In this document: in pieces, positions 9,251 through 18,016 of the stretch
Numbering within the stretch: the stretch's first letter is position 1
Layout of the letters: each line of letters starts with the position of its first letter
Assembly (NCBI GenBank): GCA_041397865.1
Contig: JAWKVT010000001.1
Coordinates: 1,054,001 to 1,118,000, forward strand
Source of the DNA: TMED27 sp041397865
Lineage (GTDB): Bacteria > Pseudomonadota > Alphaproteobacteria > Micavibrionales > Micavibrionaceae
Reading direction: 5' to 3'
DNA: 64,000 nucleotides
Program-made: the position numbers and the translations under genes
The notes under the pieces: model-generated
Told to the model about the DNA's origin: nothing
Seen by the model: the letters and a program-made list of their open reading frames with translations, nothing else
Database searches by the model: none

Positions 9251-9325
9251 GGGTGGTTAGCTCAGCGGTAGAGCACTTGCTCGACACGCAAGGGGTCACA
9301 AGTTCAATCCTTGTACCACCCACCA
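9251..9325 (+). tRNA. tRNA-Val(GAC)
   Basis: A full 75-nt cloverleaf with encoded CCA. Acceptor stem GGGTGGT/ACCACCC, D arm GCTC...GAGC with GG in the loop, anticodon stem CTTGC/GCAAG, variable GGGTC, T arm ACAAG-TTCAATC-CTTGT, discriminator A. The seven-base anticodon loop is TCGACAC, giving anticodon GAC at 34-36. Position 33 is then C instead of the near-universal T, which is unusual. No alternative register pairs properly. Confidence 0.9.
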
Positions 9326-9337
9326 TTTTCCCTAAAG

Positions 9338-9706
9338 TCAGGAGGCGTTGCCGGCCCCCGAAACATCGGCAAACACACCGCCAGAGGAAAAAAACCGCGC
9401 TCCCCCGACCATGGCAAACCTTGCACCGTCGTCATAAATTTCCTCTTCAAGCTCCAGCTTCGGCCCGTCCTCATCCAAAAAAGCCCCGTCATACCCGAAA
9501 GAATAGCCGTCAAGAACCGTAGCAGGATCCACATCCACATTATAAACATCTTCTTCAAGCTCCAGATCCGGCACATGTTCTTCAAGAACAAAACCGCCCT
9601 TCTTATCCGACAAAGAATCCCCAAATTCACCGCCGCCGCCTGAGCCTTCGACATCACCCGCCAAAACCACACTTGAAAATTTTTCATTTAAACTCAGAAA
9701 AGTCAT
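9338..9706 (-). CDS. Small acidic protein of unknown function
   Basis: A 122-residue frame starting MTFLSLNEKF, preceded by a purine-rich GGAAGGGGTGG stretch that could serve as ribosome binding site; a start five codons earlier is possible. The protein is strongly acidic and Gly-rich, with two related clusters (PDLELEEDVYNVDVDP and GPKLELEEEIYDDG). No signal peptide, membrane segment or family is recognised. It ends 12 bp from the tRNA on the opposite strand. It could be a real short gene or a chance frame. Confidence 0.45.
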   Translation of the reverse strand: MTFLSLNEKFSSVVLAGDVEGSGGGGEFGDSLSDKKGGFVLEEHVPDLELEEDVYNVDVDPATVLDGYSFGYDGAFLDEDGPKLELEEEIYDDGARFAMVGGARFFSSGGVFADVSGAGNAS

Positions 9707-9721
9707 AACCACCCCTTCCAC

Positions 9722-10380
9722 GCACCAATTAAATTAACATAATAATATAAATTTACCACAGTTTTACAAAATTATGCAAATTTAATTAAAATTTTATCCA
9801 ATCTCCGTAAAACCTTTTGAATTTATTGAATAAACCAGCGCAAGAAAACACATCAATATACATAATGAAAAGAACTTTACAACTAAACACAAGCCGCAAA
9901 AATTAAAGAGAAAGCGTACACCCAAAAAGCCAAAAAAACCTTTCAAGCAATTGATTTTAAATACATAAAAAACAAATGCAGCACAAAATCGCCACCAAAA
10001 AACCACTCATCTTAACAAAATAAACAGCGCCTCCGCGAACAAAACAGATTTACCGTAAAGCAAAACCCCACTTAAAACCAAAATCAGATAACCACCCTGA
10101 CAAAGCAATCAAAATCAACATGGATCAGATTTCCATACAAAAACGATACGGTACAGCACATACCTTATAGACCACAAGCTTACGCTGCCTTTGAACACCA
10201 AACATAAAAGAACGCCTGGAAAAATTCGTAAGACAATCTATATAGTCATTCCTCTTAAAAACAGAATATCTCTGCAAAAAAAATCTAATATATAAAATTC
10301 GAACAAAAAGATGGTGATTCTTAAGCCCTTTCCGGGTATACTGAATATTGATGTTCTTTCCCCGTTCAAGGGTCTTTCTT
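9722..10380. other. About 660-bp AT-rich region without a supported gene
   Basis: AT-rich between the small acidic gene and the pilus-associated gene. Short frames exist but lack ribosome binding sites and recognisable products. It holds one solo copy of the TATAGTC repeat end (10241-10258). The promoter for the downstream plus-strand genes must lie here or near 10300-10370; none is picked with confidence. Confidence 0.6.
10241..10258 (+). repeat. Solo TATAGTC repeat end
   Basis: TATAGTCATTCC followed by TCTTAAAA. It matches the terminal repeats of the hairpin elements at 42620-42770 and 56486-56634 and two other solo ends (27538-27557, 56295-56313). No partner end is nearby. Confidence 0.6.
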
Positions 10381-10992
10381 ATGCATTTTTCAAAATCACT
10401 CAAATACACGATCTTCGCGTCTTTTATAATCCTGCAAACCGCCGGGCTAGGCGCTTCCGCGCACGCCCAGAATGAAAGCGCAGGTGCTATAGACATCCTC
10501 CCGGCAACAACAGCTCAGGAACAAGGCATTGCCTATGACAGCGAAAACCACACGCATCCGGCCCTGAAAATGACGCCGGACAAATCGGAGCTTGTCCGCC
10601 TTGACACCCCCGCCGCCAGCATCGTAATCGGCAACCCCAATCATCTCAGCATTCTGGCCGACAGCGCCCAAACACTTGTCCTTGTCCCGCGCGCCCCCGG
10701 CGCAACGCATTTTGCGGTTCTGGATAAAAACGGGGATGTTGTAATGCAGCGCCACGTAATTGTCGCTGCGCCAAAGGAAAAATACCTGCGCATCCGCCGC
10801 TCCTGCGCCGGGTCTGACAACGACTCCTGTCAGGGCACAAGCGTATTTTACTGTCCCGATATGTGCCACGAAATCCTTCTCGGCAGCGAAGATGGTTCAG
10901 CCTCAGCCGGAAGCAATGCTGAAATTCTGACTGGAAACACCGCCCCCGGACCAAACGGAGAAACCCCGCCGCCTGATACCGACACCGAATAA
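10381..10992 (+). CDS. Pilus-assembly (secretin N-domain) exported protein
   Basis: The ATG at 10381 has AAGGG at good spacing; upstream Met codons lack one. The product has about 203 residues with a signal peptide ending near ASAHA. The central part (SELVRLDTPAASIVIGNP, SQTLVLVPRAPGATHFAVLDKNGDVV) is the pilus-assembly N-domain (PF13629 type) found at the start of CpaC secretins, here without any secretin domain. A four-cysteine segment (RSCAGSDNDSC, YCPDMC) and a Pro/Asp-rich tail follow. It precedes tadD by 80 bp and probably serves the Tad pilus; it may be a periplasmic partner of CpaC. Confidence 0.75.
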   Translation: MHFSKSLKYTIFASFIILQTAGLGASAHAQNESAGAIDILPATTAQEQGIAYDSENHTHPALKMTPDKSELVRLDTPAASIVIGNPNHLSILADSAQTLVLVPRAPGATHFAVLDKNGDVVMQRHVIVAAPKEKYLRIRRSCAGSDNDSCQGTSVFYCPDMCHEILLGSEDGSASAGSNAEILTGNTAPGPNGETPPPDTDTE

Positions 10993-11071
10993 TTATAACT
11001 GTGAACTTCAACGATTTGTGTATAATACCTAAGCTCTAAACAGCTAAAACACCGCGAAAACAGGACATCCG

Positions 11072-11788
11072 ATGAGCACTCATAAATTTTCTTCACTGGT
11101 TCTAATGTTAAGCACGTGCGCCGCGCTCTCCGCCTGTCAAACCGCGCAAAGCACAAATACACAACTCCACACCTCTGGTATAGAAGGCGCGGTCGAGCGC
11201 TCCGCAAACTATACCCGCACCCCCGGAAAATCAGCCGTATATTTGGAAAGAGCCTATAAAAAAGACCCGCAAAATGAAAATAACGCGGTCGATTACGCTA
11301 TAGCCCTGCGTGAACATGGAAAACTGAACCAAGCCGCCATTATTCTGGAGCCTTTCGCAAAAGAACCCTCCGCCTCTTCCCTCGTAACATCGGAATACGC
11401 CGCCGTACAACTGGCGCAAGGCAACTATGAAGCAGCAGAAAAATACGCGCAAAAGGCCGTCATCGCTGACGAGCAAAATTTCAAAGCCTTCCACCGCCTC
11501 GGCATCGCCCTTGATGCCCAAAGCATGCACCCCGAGGCCGAGCGCGCCTACCGTAAAGGTCTTGAACTCTGGCAGGGCGACCCGACATCAATCATGAATA
11601 ACCTGGCCCTTAATCTGGCCTCTCAGGGTTATCTGGATGAATCCATAGAGATCCTGCTCAAAGCGCAGGATGTCGCACCAAACCGCGTCGAAATTGAGCG
11701 CAACCTGCGCATCGTCACCGCCCTCAAACAGGCCGATGGCGCCCCCGCACCCAAGCCGGGCCGTAAACCGGAAATAATTGAGCAGTAA
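11072..11788 (+). CDS. tadD: TadD-like TPR lipoprotein, pilus assembly
   Basis: A 238-residue lipoprotein with lipobox LSAC (Cys near residue 22). At least three tetratricopeptide repeats follow, including LEPFAKEPSASSLVTSEYAA, GNYEAAEKYAQKAVI and HPEAERAYRKGLELWQGD. TadD is the outer-membrane TPR lipoprotein that helps secretin assembly in Tad systems. It lies convergent to tadC, across a repeat-filled gap, and in the same direction as the secretin-N-domain gene. Confidence 0.85.
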   Translation: MSTHKFSSLVLMLSTCAALSACQTAQSTNTQLHTSGIEGAVERSANYTRTPGKSAVYLERAYKKDPQNENNAVDYAIALREHGKLNQAAIILEPFAKEPSASSLVTSEYAAVQLAQGNYEAAEKYAQKAVIADEQNFKAFHRLGIALDAQSMHPEAERAYRKGLELWQGDPTSIMNNLALNLASQGYLDESIEILLKAQDVAPNRVEIERNLRIVTALKQADGAPAPKPGRKPEIIEQ

Positions 11789-12097
11789 AAAAACACGCTT
11801 GACGGAACAGGAAATTTTTCCTAAAATTATGATTGTCAACACGCCACACTTGCGCCCCCACCCCCACAAAATCAAAAAACAAAATGAAGGATCCGGGGTT
11901 CTTAAACAAAAGCAAAGGGGTAAAAGCACACCTTTTTCAAACATCCCGTGGTTCAAAAAAGGCCGCCCCCCCTTCCCCAAAAACTGAAAAACAAACTATA
12001 AAGAGCCAAACCGCATATGCAAAACAACGCGCATTACAGGCCGAATAGGGCAAAACTCAAGGCCTCCTTGCCCCCACGGCACACGAACAAACCTTAG
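11789..12097. other. About 310-bp gap between tadD and the composite repeat
   Basis: Low-complexity, C/A-rich sequence with no supported gene, RNA or clear terminator. Short frames present here lack start signals and recognisable products. Confidence 0.5.
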
Positions 12098-12366
12098 GGT
12101 CTGGACCTATAAATTATGTTTATCCTGCGCGTGTCAAATTTTTGATGGATGGAAGTAAAAATCGTGCAGGGCATAGCCGTAGCTACGTTCAAACGATTTT
12201 TACGATCAGACACAAAAATTTACCGCGCCCTTCGGGTTTCAAAATTATAGGGCAGATGCAAGGAAAGCAAGGTTTTGCGATGCCGGTGCATCGGAGGTTC
12301 TTGCTTGACGATGCAGATGCCCTATAATTTTGAAACAGTATTAATCATAATTTACAGGTCCAGACC
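12098..12366. mobile_element. Composite hairpin element with terminal inverted repeats (MITE-like), element H
   Basis: The ends are 21-bp inverted repeats beginning GGTCTGGACC and continuing to AAATTATG, matching at 20 of 21 positions (12098-12118, 12346-12366). Inside are two separate hairpins: GTAAAAATCGT/ACGATTTTTAC (12155-12203) around GCCGTAGCTACG, and a perfect 18-bp pair GTTTCAAAATTATAGGGC (12236-12253 with 12319-12336) around GATGCCGGTGCATC. There is no transposase frame. The right end touches the tadC stop codon (TTA at 12367-12369). TTA also precedes the left end by one base, but a clean target duplication is not shown. Confidence 0.7.
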
Positions 12367-13317
12367 TTAACTGCCGACACCCGCCGCGCTGGCCTGTATC
12401 CCCGCCGGGCCAAGAATGATGATAAACAGCGCAGGCAGGAAAAACACAATCATCGGCACGGTCAGCTTCGGCGGCAAGGCCGCAGCCTTTTGCTCCGCCG
12501 CCGCCATGCGCATATCCCGCAATTCCTCGGACATCACGCGCATCGCCTGAGAAATCGACGTCCCGTACTGCTCGGCCTGAATAAGCGCCGTCGCAAAACT
12601 CTTCGCCGCCCCGCTGCCCACGCGCCGCGCAAAATCCTGCAACGCCTCGCGCCGGTCGTTCAACATCGCCATCTCCGCGCTAAGCAACCCCAGCTCTTCG
12701 GCCAAAATCGGCGCATGTTCGGCGATCTCCTCGGCAACCCGGTCAACCGTCTGCTCCAGACCAATCCCGCCCTGCACACAAATAAGCATCATATCAAGCG
12801 AGTCTGGAAAGCTCAGATTAATCTCCTGCTGGCGTTTCATAATCGCGTTCTTAATCAAAACATCCGGAAGCTTGTAACCAATAACAACAGCAACAAACAA
12901 AGAGATAAGGGTCATCATATTCGAAATTTCCTTATCGCTGTTTGAAATCACCAGCATCGTAAGCCCCGCCAGCACAATAGGCAGTACCCCTTGTGCAATC
13001 ATAAACTTAATCGGCGCTTTCGGGTTGCGAATGCCCGCCTGCAACATCTTGTCGCGAATGCCCTCCCCCATCTTACCGGCCATTTGCTGCATCTTATACA
13101 GCGCCGCCATAGAATCCGCCGCAGAAACGCTATCGGGTTTAACCCGGTCCAGACTCCCGTCCCGCGTAGCCTGAAACAAATCCTTCCGGCGTTTTTCAAT
13201 AACGCTGCGGTAACGGTCTTTTTTCTCCGTTTTATTCAGGAACGGCAAAGCAAACCCGACAAAAGACGCCGCCGCTAACAACGCGCTGACCAGTGTAATA
13301 ACAACTTCATTATCCAT
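12367..13317 (-). CDS. tadC: Tad pilus inner-membrane protein TadC
   Basis: A 316-residue type II secretion F-domain protein with membrane segments near residues 5-27, 108-125, 133-150 and 290-310. The cytoplasmic F-domain contains LPDSLDMMLICVQGGIGLEQ and FATALIQAEQYGTSISQAMR. With TadB it forms the platform on which CpaF drives Flp pilus polymerisation. It is the last gene of the run, 23 bp after tadB. Its stop codon directly adjoins the composite repeat. Confidence 0.9.
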   Translation of the reverse strand: MDNEVVITLVSALLAAASFVGFALPFLNKTEKKDRYRSVIEKRRKDLFQATRDGSLDRVKPDSVSAADSMAALYKMQQMAGKMGEGIRDKMLQAGIRNPKAPIKFMIAQGVLPIVLAGLTMLVISNSDKEISNMMTLISLFVAVVIGYKLPDVLIKNAIMKRQQEINLSFPDSLDMMLICVQGGIGLEQTVDRVAEEIAEHAPILAEELGLLSAEMAMLNDRREALQDFARRVGSGAAKSFATALIQAEQYGTSISQAMRVMSEELRDMRMAAAEQKAAALPPKLTVPMIVFFLPALFIIILGPAGIQASAAGVGS

Positions 13318-13340
13318 GTTCTTTTCCTTTTCTACGCAGC

Positions 13341-14318
13341 TTAAATCTTAAAGTTAATCATCGCTTTCATGACAAAAATACCGCAAAGCATCCAAAATAT
13401 GGCAATCCCCAAAAGGACGTTCCCGAAAGAATCTTCAAACAAAACACTGATATACTCATAGTTTGTGAAATACATGCCCGTGGCCACCAAAATGGGCAAC
13501 GCCCCGATAATCGAAGCCGAGGCAACCGCCTCGGACGACAGGGCCTTAATTTTGCGTTTAAGGCGAAAGCGCGCGCGAATAACGCCCGATAAATTCATCA
13601 ACACCTCAGAAAGACTCGAACCCGTCTGCGCCTGAATGGAAAGCCCCGTCGCAAACATCTGCATTTCGGTCAAAGGCATACGCCGCGTTGCCTCCAGCGC
13701 CGCTTCATGCAACGGCACGCCGATTTTCTGCTTATCACGAATGCGCTCCATTTCCTCACCGACAGGGCCTTCAAACTCCCGCGCAATCATCGCAATCGCC
13801 TCGCCAACCGGCATCCCCGCCCTGAGCAAACGCACAGTCGCCTCCAGCGCATCGGGAAACTCTTCAAGAAACTTTTTTTGTCGCCGCGCCGCCAGCTTTT
13901 TCAAGATAAAGCGCGGAAAACCAAACAGGCCGATCACCGCAGCAGCCAACAAAATATGCGGCGCCTGCCCCATAATTTTCGCAAGAAACACAAACCCCAC
14001 CATCGTCAACACGGAAAAAAACCAAAATTGCCGCACCGAAAAACCAAGCCCGGCCTGTTCAATCATCATAGAAACAGTAGTCTTCTTCTTTGTCTGCTGC
14101 TCTTCGTCCTTTGATTCTTTAAGCTTCTTGGCCAGATCCGCCCGTCGGCGATCTTTCTCATCCTTAACCCCGCCTTTTTTATGCTGCGCCGAATGCCCCT
14201 GAATCGCACCATACAAACGGCGTTTGCGCGCATTTTCCTGATTCATCAGATAAAGCGCGATAATGCCCGCAACAAGCACCGCAATCAAAACGATCAACAT
14301 AATTTGAATAACGGACAT
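13341..14318 (-). CDS. tadB: Tad pilus inner-membrane protein TadB
   Basis: A 325-residue protein with an N-terminal membrane helix (about 5-25), a charged Lys/Arg-rich linker, further hydrophobic segments near 100-135, and a type II secretion F-domain (FPDALEATVRLLRAGMPVGE, FATGLSIQAQTGSSLSEVLM). Two more segments lie at the C-terminus (about 265-320). It is the platform partner of TadC. Spacing to cpaF is 12 bp and to tadC 23 bp, in keeping with one transcript. Confidence 0.9.
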   Translation of the reverse strand: MSVIQIMLIVLIAVLVAGIIALYLMNQENARKRRLYGAIQGHSAQHKKGGVKDEKDRRRADLAKKLKESKDEEQQTKKKTTVSMMIEQAGLGFSVRQFWFFSVLTMVGFVFLAKIMGQAPHILLAAAVIGLFGFPRFILKKLAARRQKKFLEEFPDALEATVRLLRAGMPVGEAIAMIAREFEGPVGEEMERIRDKQKIGVPLHEAALEATRRMPLTEMQMFATGLSIQAQTGSSLSEVLMNLSGVIRARFRLKRKIKALSSEAVASASIIGALPILVATGMYFTNYEYISVLFEDSFGNVLLGIAIFWMLCGIFVMKAMINFKI

Positions 14319-14330
14319 ATTTTAAAACCT

Positions 14331-16013
14331 TTAATCGAAAGCGCCCTCAAGCGCATCCAACACCATCTGGTGAACACCGAATTGACGCGCCTGATCGAAA
14401 AACTTCGGACGCAAACCCGTTGATTTTTGTCTGGTAATCAGCTTGCCGTTCTCGTCCTCACCTGCAATTTCCAGCACGAAAAGATCCTGCATCGTCACCA
14501 CTTCGCCTTCCATGCCGGTAATCTCCGTCACATGCGTAGTTTTTCGCGACCCATCCCGCAAACGCTGCACCTGAATAATCACATTAACCGCTCCGGCAAT
14601 CTGCTCGCGCACCGCCTGCTGCGGCAAATTCAAACCGCCCATGGCAATCATATTCTCCATCCGCGAAAGCGCTTCACGCGGGTTGTTCGCATGGACCGTA
14701 CCCATCGAACCGTCATGGCCTGTATTCATAGCCTGCAACAAGTCAAACGCCTCCGGCCCGCGCACCTCACCCACGATAATCCGTTCCGGACGCATCCGCA
14801 GACAGTTTTTCACCAAATCGCGCATCGTTACCTCACCCACCCCTTCAAGGTTCGGCGGGCGCGTCTCCAGCCGCACCACATGCGGCTGCTGAAGCTGCAA
14901 CTCACACGCATCTTCGCAAGTAATAATCCGCTCACCCGGCTCGATATAACGTGTCAGACAGTTCAGCATCGTCGTCTTACCCGAGCCCGTACCGCCCGAA
15001 ACCAGCACATTCACACGGCACCGCCCAATCGCCTTGATAAGCTGCGCACAAGACGGCGTCATAGAGCCAAATTCCTGCAACTTCTCCAGCGTCAATTTGT
15101 CCTTGGTAAACTTACGAATGGTCATGCACGCGCCATCCACAGCCAAAGGCGGAATAATCACGTTCACACGGCTACCATCCGACAAACGCGCATCACAAAT
15201 CGGCGACGCTTCATCAACCCGCCGCCCGATCGCTCCCACAATGCGCTGGCAAATCGTTGTCAAATGCTGGTTATCACGAAACTTAACTTTAGTTTTCTGG
15301 ATCTTTCCACCCACCTCAATATAGGTCGTTTCAGGCCCGTTAATCATGATATCGGCAATATCATCACGCTCCAGCAATTCCTCCAGCGGCCCGAAACCAA
15401 GCATGTCGTCAGCGCATTCCTTCGAAATGCTCTGAAGCTCCGCAGGCGTAAGATCAAGATTACGAAAGCGCGCAATCTCCTCAACCGCACTCAAAACCTC
15501 TTCACGCGCGGCCTTGCTCTCCATATTCGCAAGCGCTTTAAGATCAATCCCGTCACGCAAATCAAGCCAGATCCGGTTGCGCGCACGTTGCAAACGCAGC
15601 GTAGTAATCGAATGCGCACTGGCCTTTTCTTCCGCAGCCTCCTCTTCCATACCCGCCAGATCTTCTGCAAACGGGTCATCCGCCTGACCCGCTGCCGGTT
15701 TTTCTTCTTTCGCCGTCACCGCTTCTTTTTTCTGCGGCGCAGGCTTGGCTTTGGGTTTCTCTTCAAGCTTAACCTCCGGTTTATCTTCGGGCGTTGCCGC
15801 AATCGCTTCATTCAATCCGGCCAGCATTTCATTCCCACCACCATCATCCGCCTGCAATAACGCCTCCGGTTTAGCCTCCAACGCGGCAGAAGCCTCCCGG
15901 ATCTTTTCCGTTTCTATTTTTTTCACCGGCGCTTCGAGCGGCGCAGCAGACTTGGAAGCCGCCTTAGGAGCAGACTTTACCGATGCGCTATTTGAGCTTT
16001 TCTTTCCAAACAT
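14331..16013 (-). CDS. cpaF: Tad secretion ATPase CpaF/TadA
   Basis: A 560-residue type II/IV secretion ATPase. The Walker A motif SGGTGSGKT lies near residue 343, followed by EDACELQLQQPHVVRLETRP, the Walker B region IIVGEVRGPEAFD and a His-box (GHDGSMGTVHANN). The first 150 residues form an Ala/Lys/Glu-rich low-complexity extension, making the protein longer than the family's usual 430-500. It powers pilus assembly at the cytoplasmic face of TadB/TadC. It lies between cpaE (27 bp upstream) and tadB. Confidence 0.95.
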   Translation of the reverse strand: MFGKKSSNSASVKSAPKAASKSAAPLEAPVKKIETEKIREASAALEAKPEALLQADDGGGNEMLAGLNEAIAATPEDKPEVKLEEKPKAKPAPQKKEAVTAKEEKPAAGQADDPFAEDLAGMEEEAAEEKASAHSITTLRLQRARNRIWLDLRDGIDLKALANMESKAAREEVLSAVEEIARFRNLDLTPAELQSISKECADDMLGFGPLEELLERDDIADIMINGPETTYIEVGGKIQKTKVKFRDNQHLTTICQRIVGAIGRRVDEASPICDARLSDGSRVNVIIPPLAVDGACMTIRKFTKDKLTLEKLQEFGSMTPSCAQLIKAIGRCRVNVLVSGGTGSGKTTMLNCLTRYIEPGERIITCEDACELQLQQPHVVRLETRPPNLEGVGEVTMRDLVKNCLRMRPERIIVGEVRGPEAFDLLQAMNTGHDGSMGTVHANNPREALSRMENMIAMGGLNLPQQAVREQIAGAVNVIIQVQRLRDGSRKTTHVTEITGMEGEVVTMQDLFVLEIAGEDENGKLITRQKSTGLRPKFFDQARQFGVHQMVLDALEGAFD

Positions 16014-16040
16014 GGAAGTATCTTTCCATCTTTAATGTCT

Positions 16041-17291
16041 TTAGGCCTTGGCCTTTAACTTGCCAAGCAACCCGCCAATAAAACCGCCCTGAGCGGCATT
16101 TTCTTCTTCATCTTCCGCATCCACAGACACGATTTTTTTCAAAACCGGAACAAGCGCTCTTTCAACCAGCGCCCGCCCCTCTTTATCATCTGTCAGCTTG
16201 CGGCTTTCACTTTCATTCCCAAGAAACAACTTCGCGTCATAAGGCAAATACGCCGCAACGGAAAACTCCATCGCCTGCTCAATATCCTTTTTCGACACCT
16301 CATTGCCCGCAGCCTGCCCCTGCATATTGATAATCAAATTCACATCCCGGTCTTCACCGCCACGAATTTCCCGCACCTCCTGAATAAGGCTGCGCGCAAG
16401 CCGCAAAGCCGGAAGCGTTGGCGTCGAAACCACAAGAATCTGGCTGGCCCGGCTCACAATTGTTTTCTGCAAATCCTCCGCAGAATGAGACAAGTCGACA
16501 ATCACAACCGGATACTTAACCATCAGCATGTCGATCAGCGCTTCCACCTGTGCCGGGCCCACCGTTGACTCCAGCATAACATCCCCGCCGGCAGCCAGAA
16601 CATCCAGCTTCTCGCCGGCTTTATGCAACATACGCTTCAAGCTGTCTTCATCGTGATTTTCAGCCGCGCGCACCGCTTCGCCCATAGTCGTACTTGGCTC
16701 AAACCCCAAACCCACGCCCAATGTCGACCAACCGCCCGACGCATCAAGCAAAATCGTTTTCTGCTTCAGAATGTCCGCCGAAGAACAAGCCAGCATCTGC
16801 GAAAGCACCGTTGCCCCGACCCCGCCTTTCGCACCCAAAACGGCCACCAGGCGGCTCCCCGTCACGCCCAGCTTTTCCGTCAAGGCCTTCGCAATCACAC
16901 CGGCAAGCTCAGGCGTCGAAACCGGGCGAACCATATAATCACTCACCCCCATATCAATAAGCTTGCGGTACAGGTTCACATCGTTATCAGGGCCAATCAC
17001 AATCGCAGACGTTCCTTCACTGCAATACGAAGCAAGCTCTTCAAGACGCGCCGTAAAACCGCCATCAATCGTGTCGGTCTGCACAATCAAAAGATCCGGC
17101 GAATTTATATCCTGATACGCTTCAATAGCATTTTCAACATCGCCTTCTTCATCCTGCACGCTCACACGCGCAAACCGCCAGTCATTTTCAAGATATCTGG
17201 CGGCCTGTAAAGTATTCTGATCCTTTGAATATACAGCCACACTCGACATCGGAAGCAGTATTGAGATCGTTTGGTTTTCTACCTCACTCAT
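16041..17291 (-). CDS. cpaE: Tad localisation ATPase CpaE/TadZ
   Basis: A 416-residue protein with an atypical N-terminal receiver-like domain (about 10-130) and a MinD/ParA-type ATPase domain. The deviant P-loop is LGAKGGVGATVLSQ near residue 150 and the Walker B-like stretch is PVVIVDLSH. In Caulobacter CpaE places the pilus at the pole. The N-terminal domain lacks a clear receiver Asp pocket, as is usual for TadZ. It sits between cpaD and cpaF. Confidence 0.9.
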   Translation of the reverse strand: MSEVENQTISILLPMSSVAVYSKDQNTLQAARYLENDWRFARVSVQDEEGDVENAIEAYQDINSPDLLIVQTDTIDGGFTARLEELASYCSEGTSAIVIGPDNDVNLYRKLIDMGVSDYMVRPVSTPELAGVIAKALTEKLGVTGSRLVAVLGAKGGVGATVLSQMLACSSADILKQKTILLDASGGWSTLGVGLGFEPSTTMGEAVRAAENHDEDSLKRMLHKAGEKLDVLAAGGDVMLESTVGPAQVEALIDMLMVKYPVVIVDLSHSAEDLQKTIVSRASQILVVSTPTLPALRLARSLIQEVREIRGGEDRDVNLIINMQGQAAGNEVSKKDIEQAMEFSVAAYLPYDAKLFLGNESESRKLTDDKEGRALVERALVPVLKKIVSVDAEDEEENAAQGGFIGGLLGKLKAKA

Positions 17292-17333
17292 ATAGTCTTA
17301 TATTACCCTCGCATTATAAATCACATCAACCGG

Positions 17334-18002
17334 TTACTCCGCCGACGCACTTTCACCATCCAGCCGCTCGTTCGGAATCCCCGTCCGGTATAGCTCAACC
17401 GTGTTCGCGCTGCGACGTCCATCCGTTGTCATATCCACAACGCCCTGCCCTTTCAGATCCTTCGGACGCGCAATCTGGCGGGCAAAAACCGTATCGAAAG
17501 TACAACCCAACCTGTAATCATCATCAGCCTCAACCGTTGAAACACCATAGCCCGGCATCGTATAACAATCCTTAGGCGCCAGCGCATTATAGGCCGTATA
17601 AGAAATAAGAGCATCCATATGCCCGCCCTGCCCGTTAACAGGCAAAATCCCTGCTTCAACATGCGAAATCCCCGCCTTCCGCATCTCTTTGGCCAACCGC
17701 GCAGCCGCATCACTCGCATGCATCGCATTGCCGGTTTTCGACTTCGGATCATACGCAACGGTCAACATTACCGGCCCATCGCCATGTTTGCGGTAATGAT
17801 ACGCCAGCCCTTCCAGCGCCACTTCATTTAAGTCCGAAACGCGAACGCGGTCGGAAAACTCCGTCTCCTCAACCTGAATACGATTTTCAGATACTCTCGT
17901 CGGCTCATGAAGCTTACAACCGGTCAATACCATGCACAGCATAATCAACCCTAAAATCGTATAGGGAAGCGAGAGTGTAAATTTTCGTTTATCCAGTGCC
18001 AT
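17334..18002 (-). CDS. cpaD: Tad pilus lipoprotein CpaD
   Basis: A 222-residue lipoprotein with lipobox LTGC (Cys near residue 29). It carries the CpaD signature YRLGCTFDTVFARQIARPKD near residues 163-182. CpaD-type proteins localise to the outer membrane with the CpaC secretin. A GGGAG ribosome binding site sits at proper spacing from the ATG. It starts 14 bp after the cpaC stop. Confidence 0.85.
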   Translation of the reverse strand: MALDKRKFTLSLPYTILGLIMLCMVLTGCKLHEPTRVSENRIQVEETEFSDRVRVSDLNEVALEGLAYHYRKHGDGPVMLTVAYDPKSKTGNAMHASDAAARLAKEMRKAGISHVEAGILPVNGQGGHMDALISYTAYNALAPKDCYTMPGYGVSTVEADDDYRLGCTFDTVFARQIARPKDLKGQGVVDMTTDGRRSANTVELYRTGIPNERLDGESASAE

Positions 18003-18016
18003 AATTCCGCGCTCCC

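Noticed and set aside
9251..9325. Reading the tRNA as tRNA-Ser(CGA)
   Set aside because: It would break the anticodon stem, and the short variable loop excludes serine.
10125..10496. 123-codon minus-strand frame before the pilus-associated gene
   Set aside because: Overlaps the real plus-strand start and signal peptide, and lacks a ribosome binding site or similarity.
12142..12327. Short open frame in the composite repeat as a transposase remnant
   Set aside because: It spans both hairpins and contains no transposase-like motif.
14427..15860. 477-codon open frame antisense to cpaF
   Set aside because: Same type of shadow; no start signal and no product similarity.
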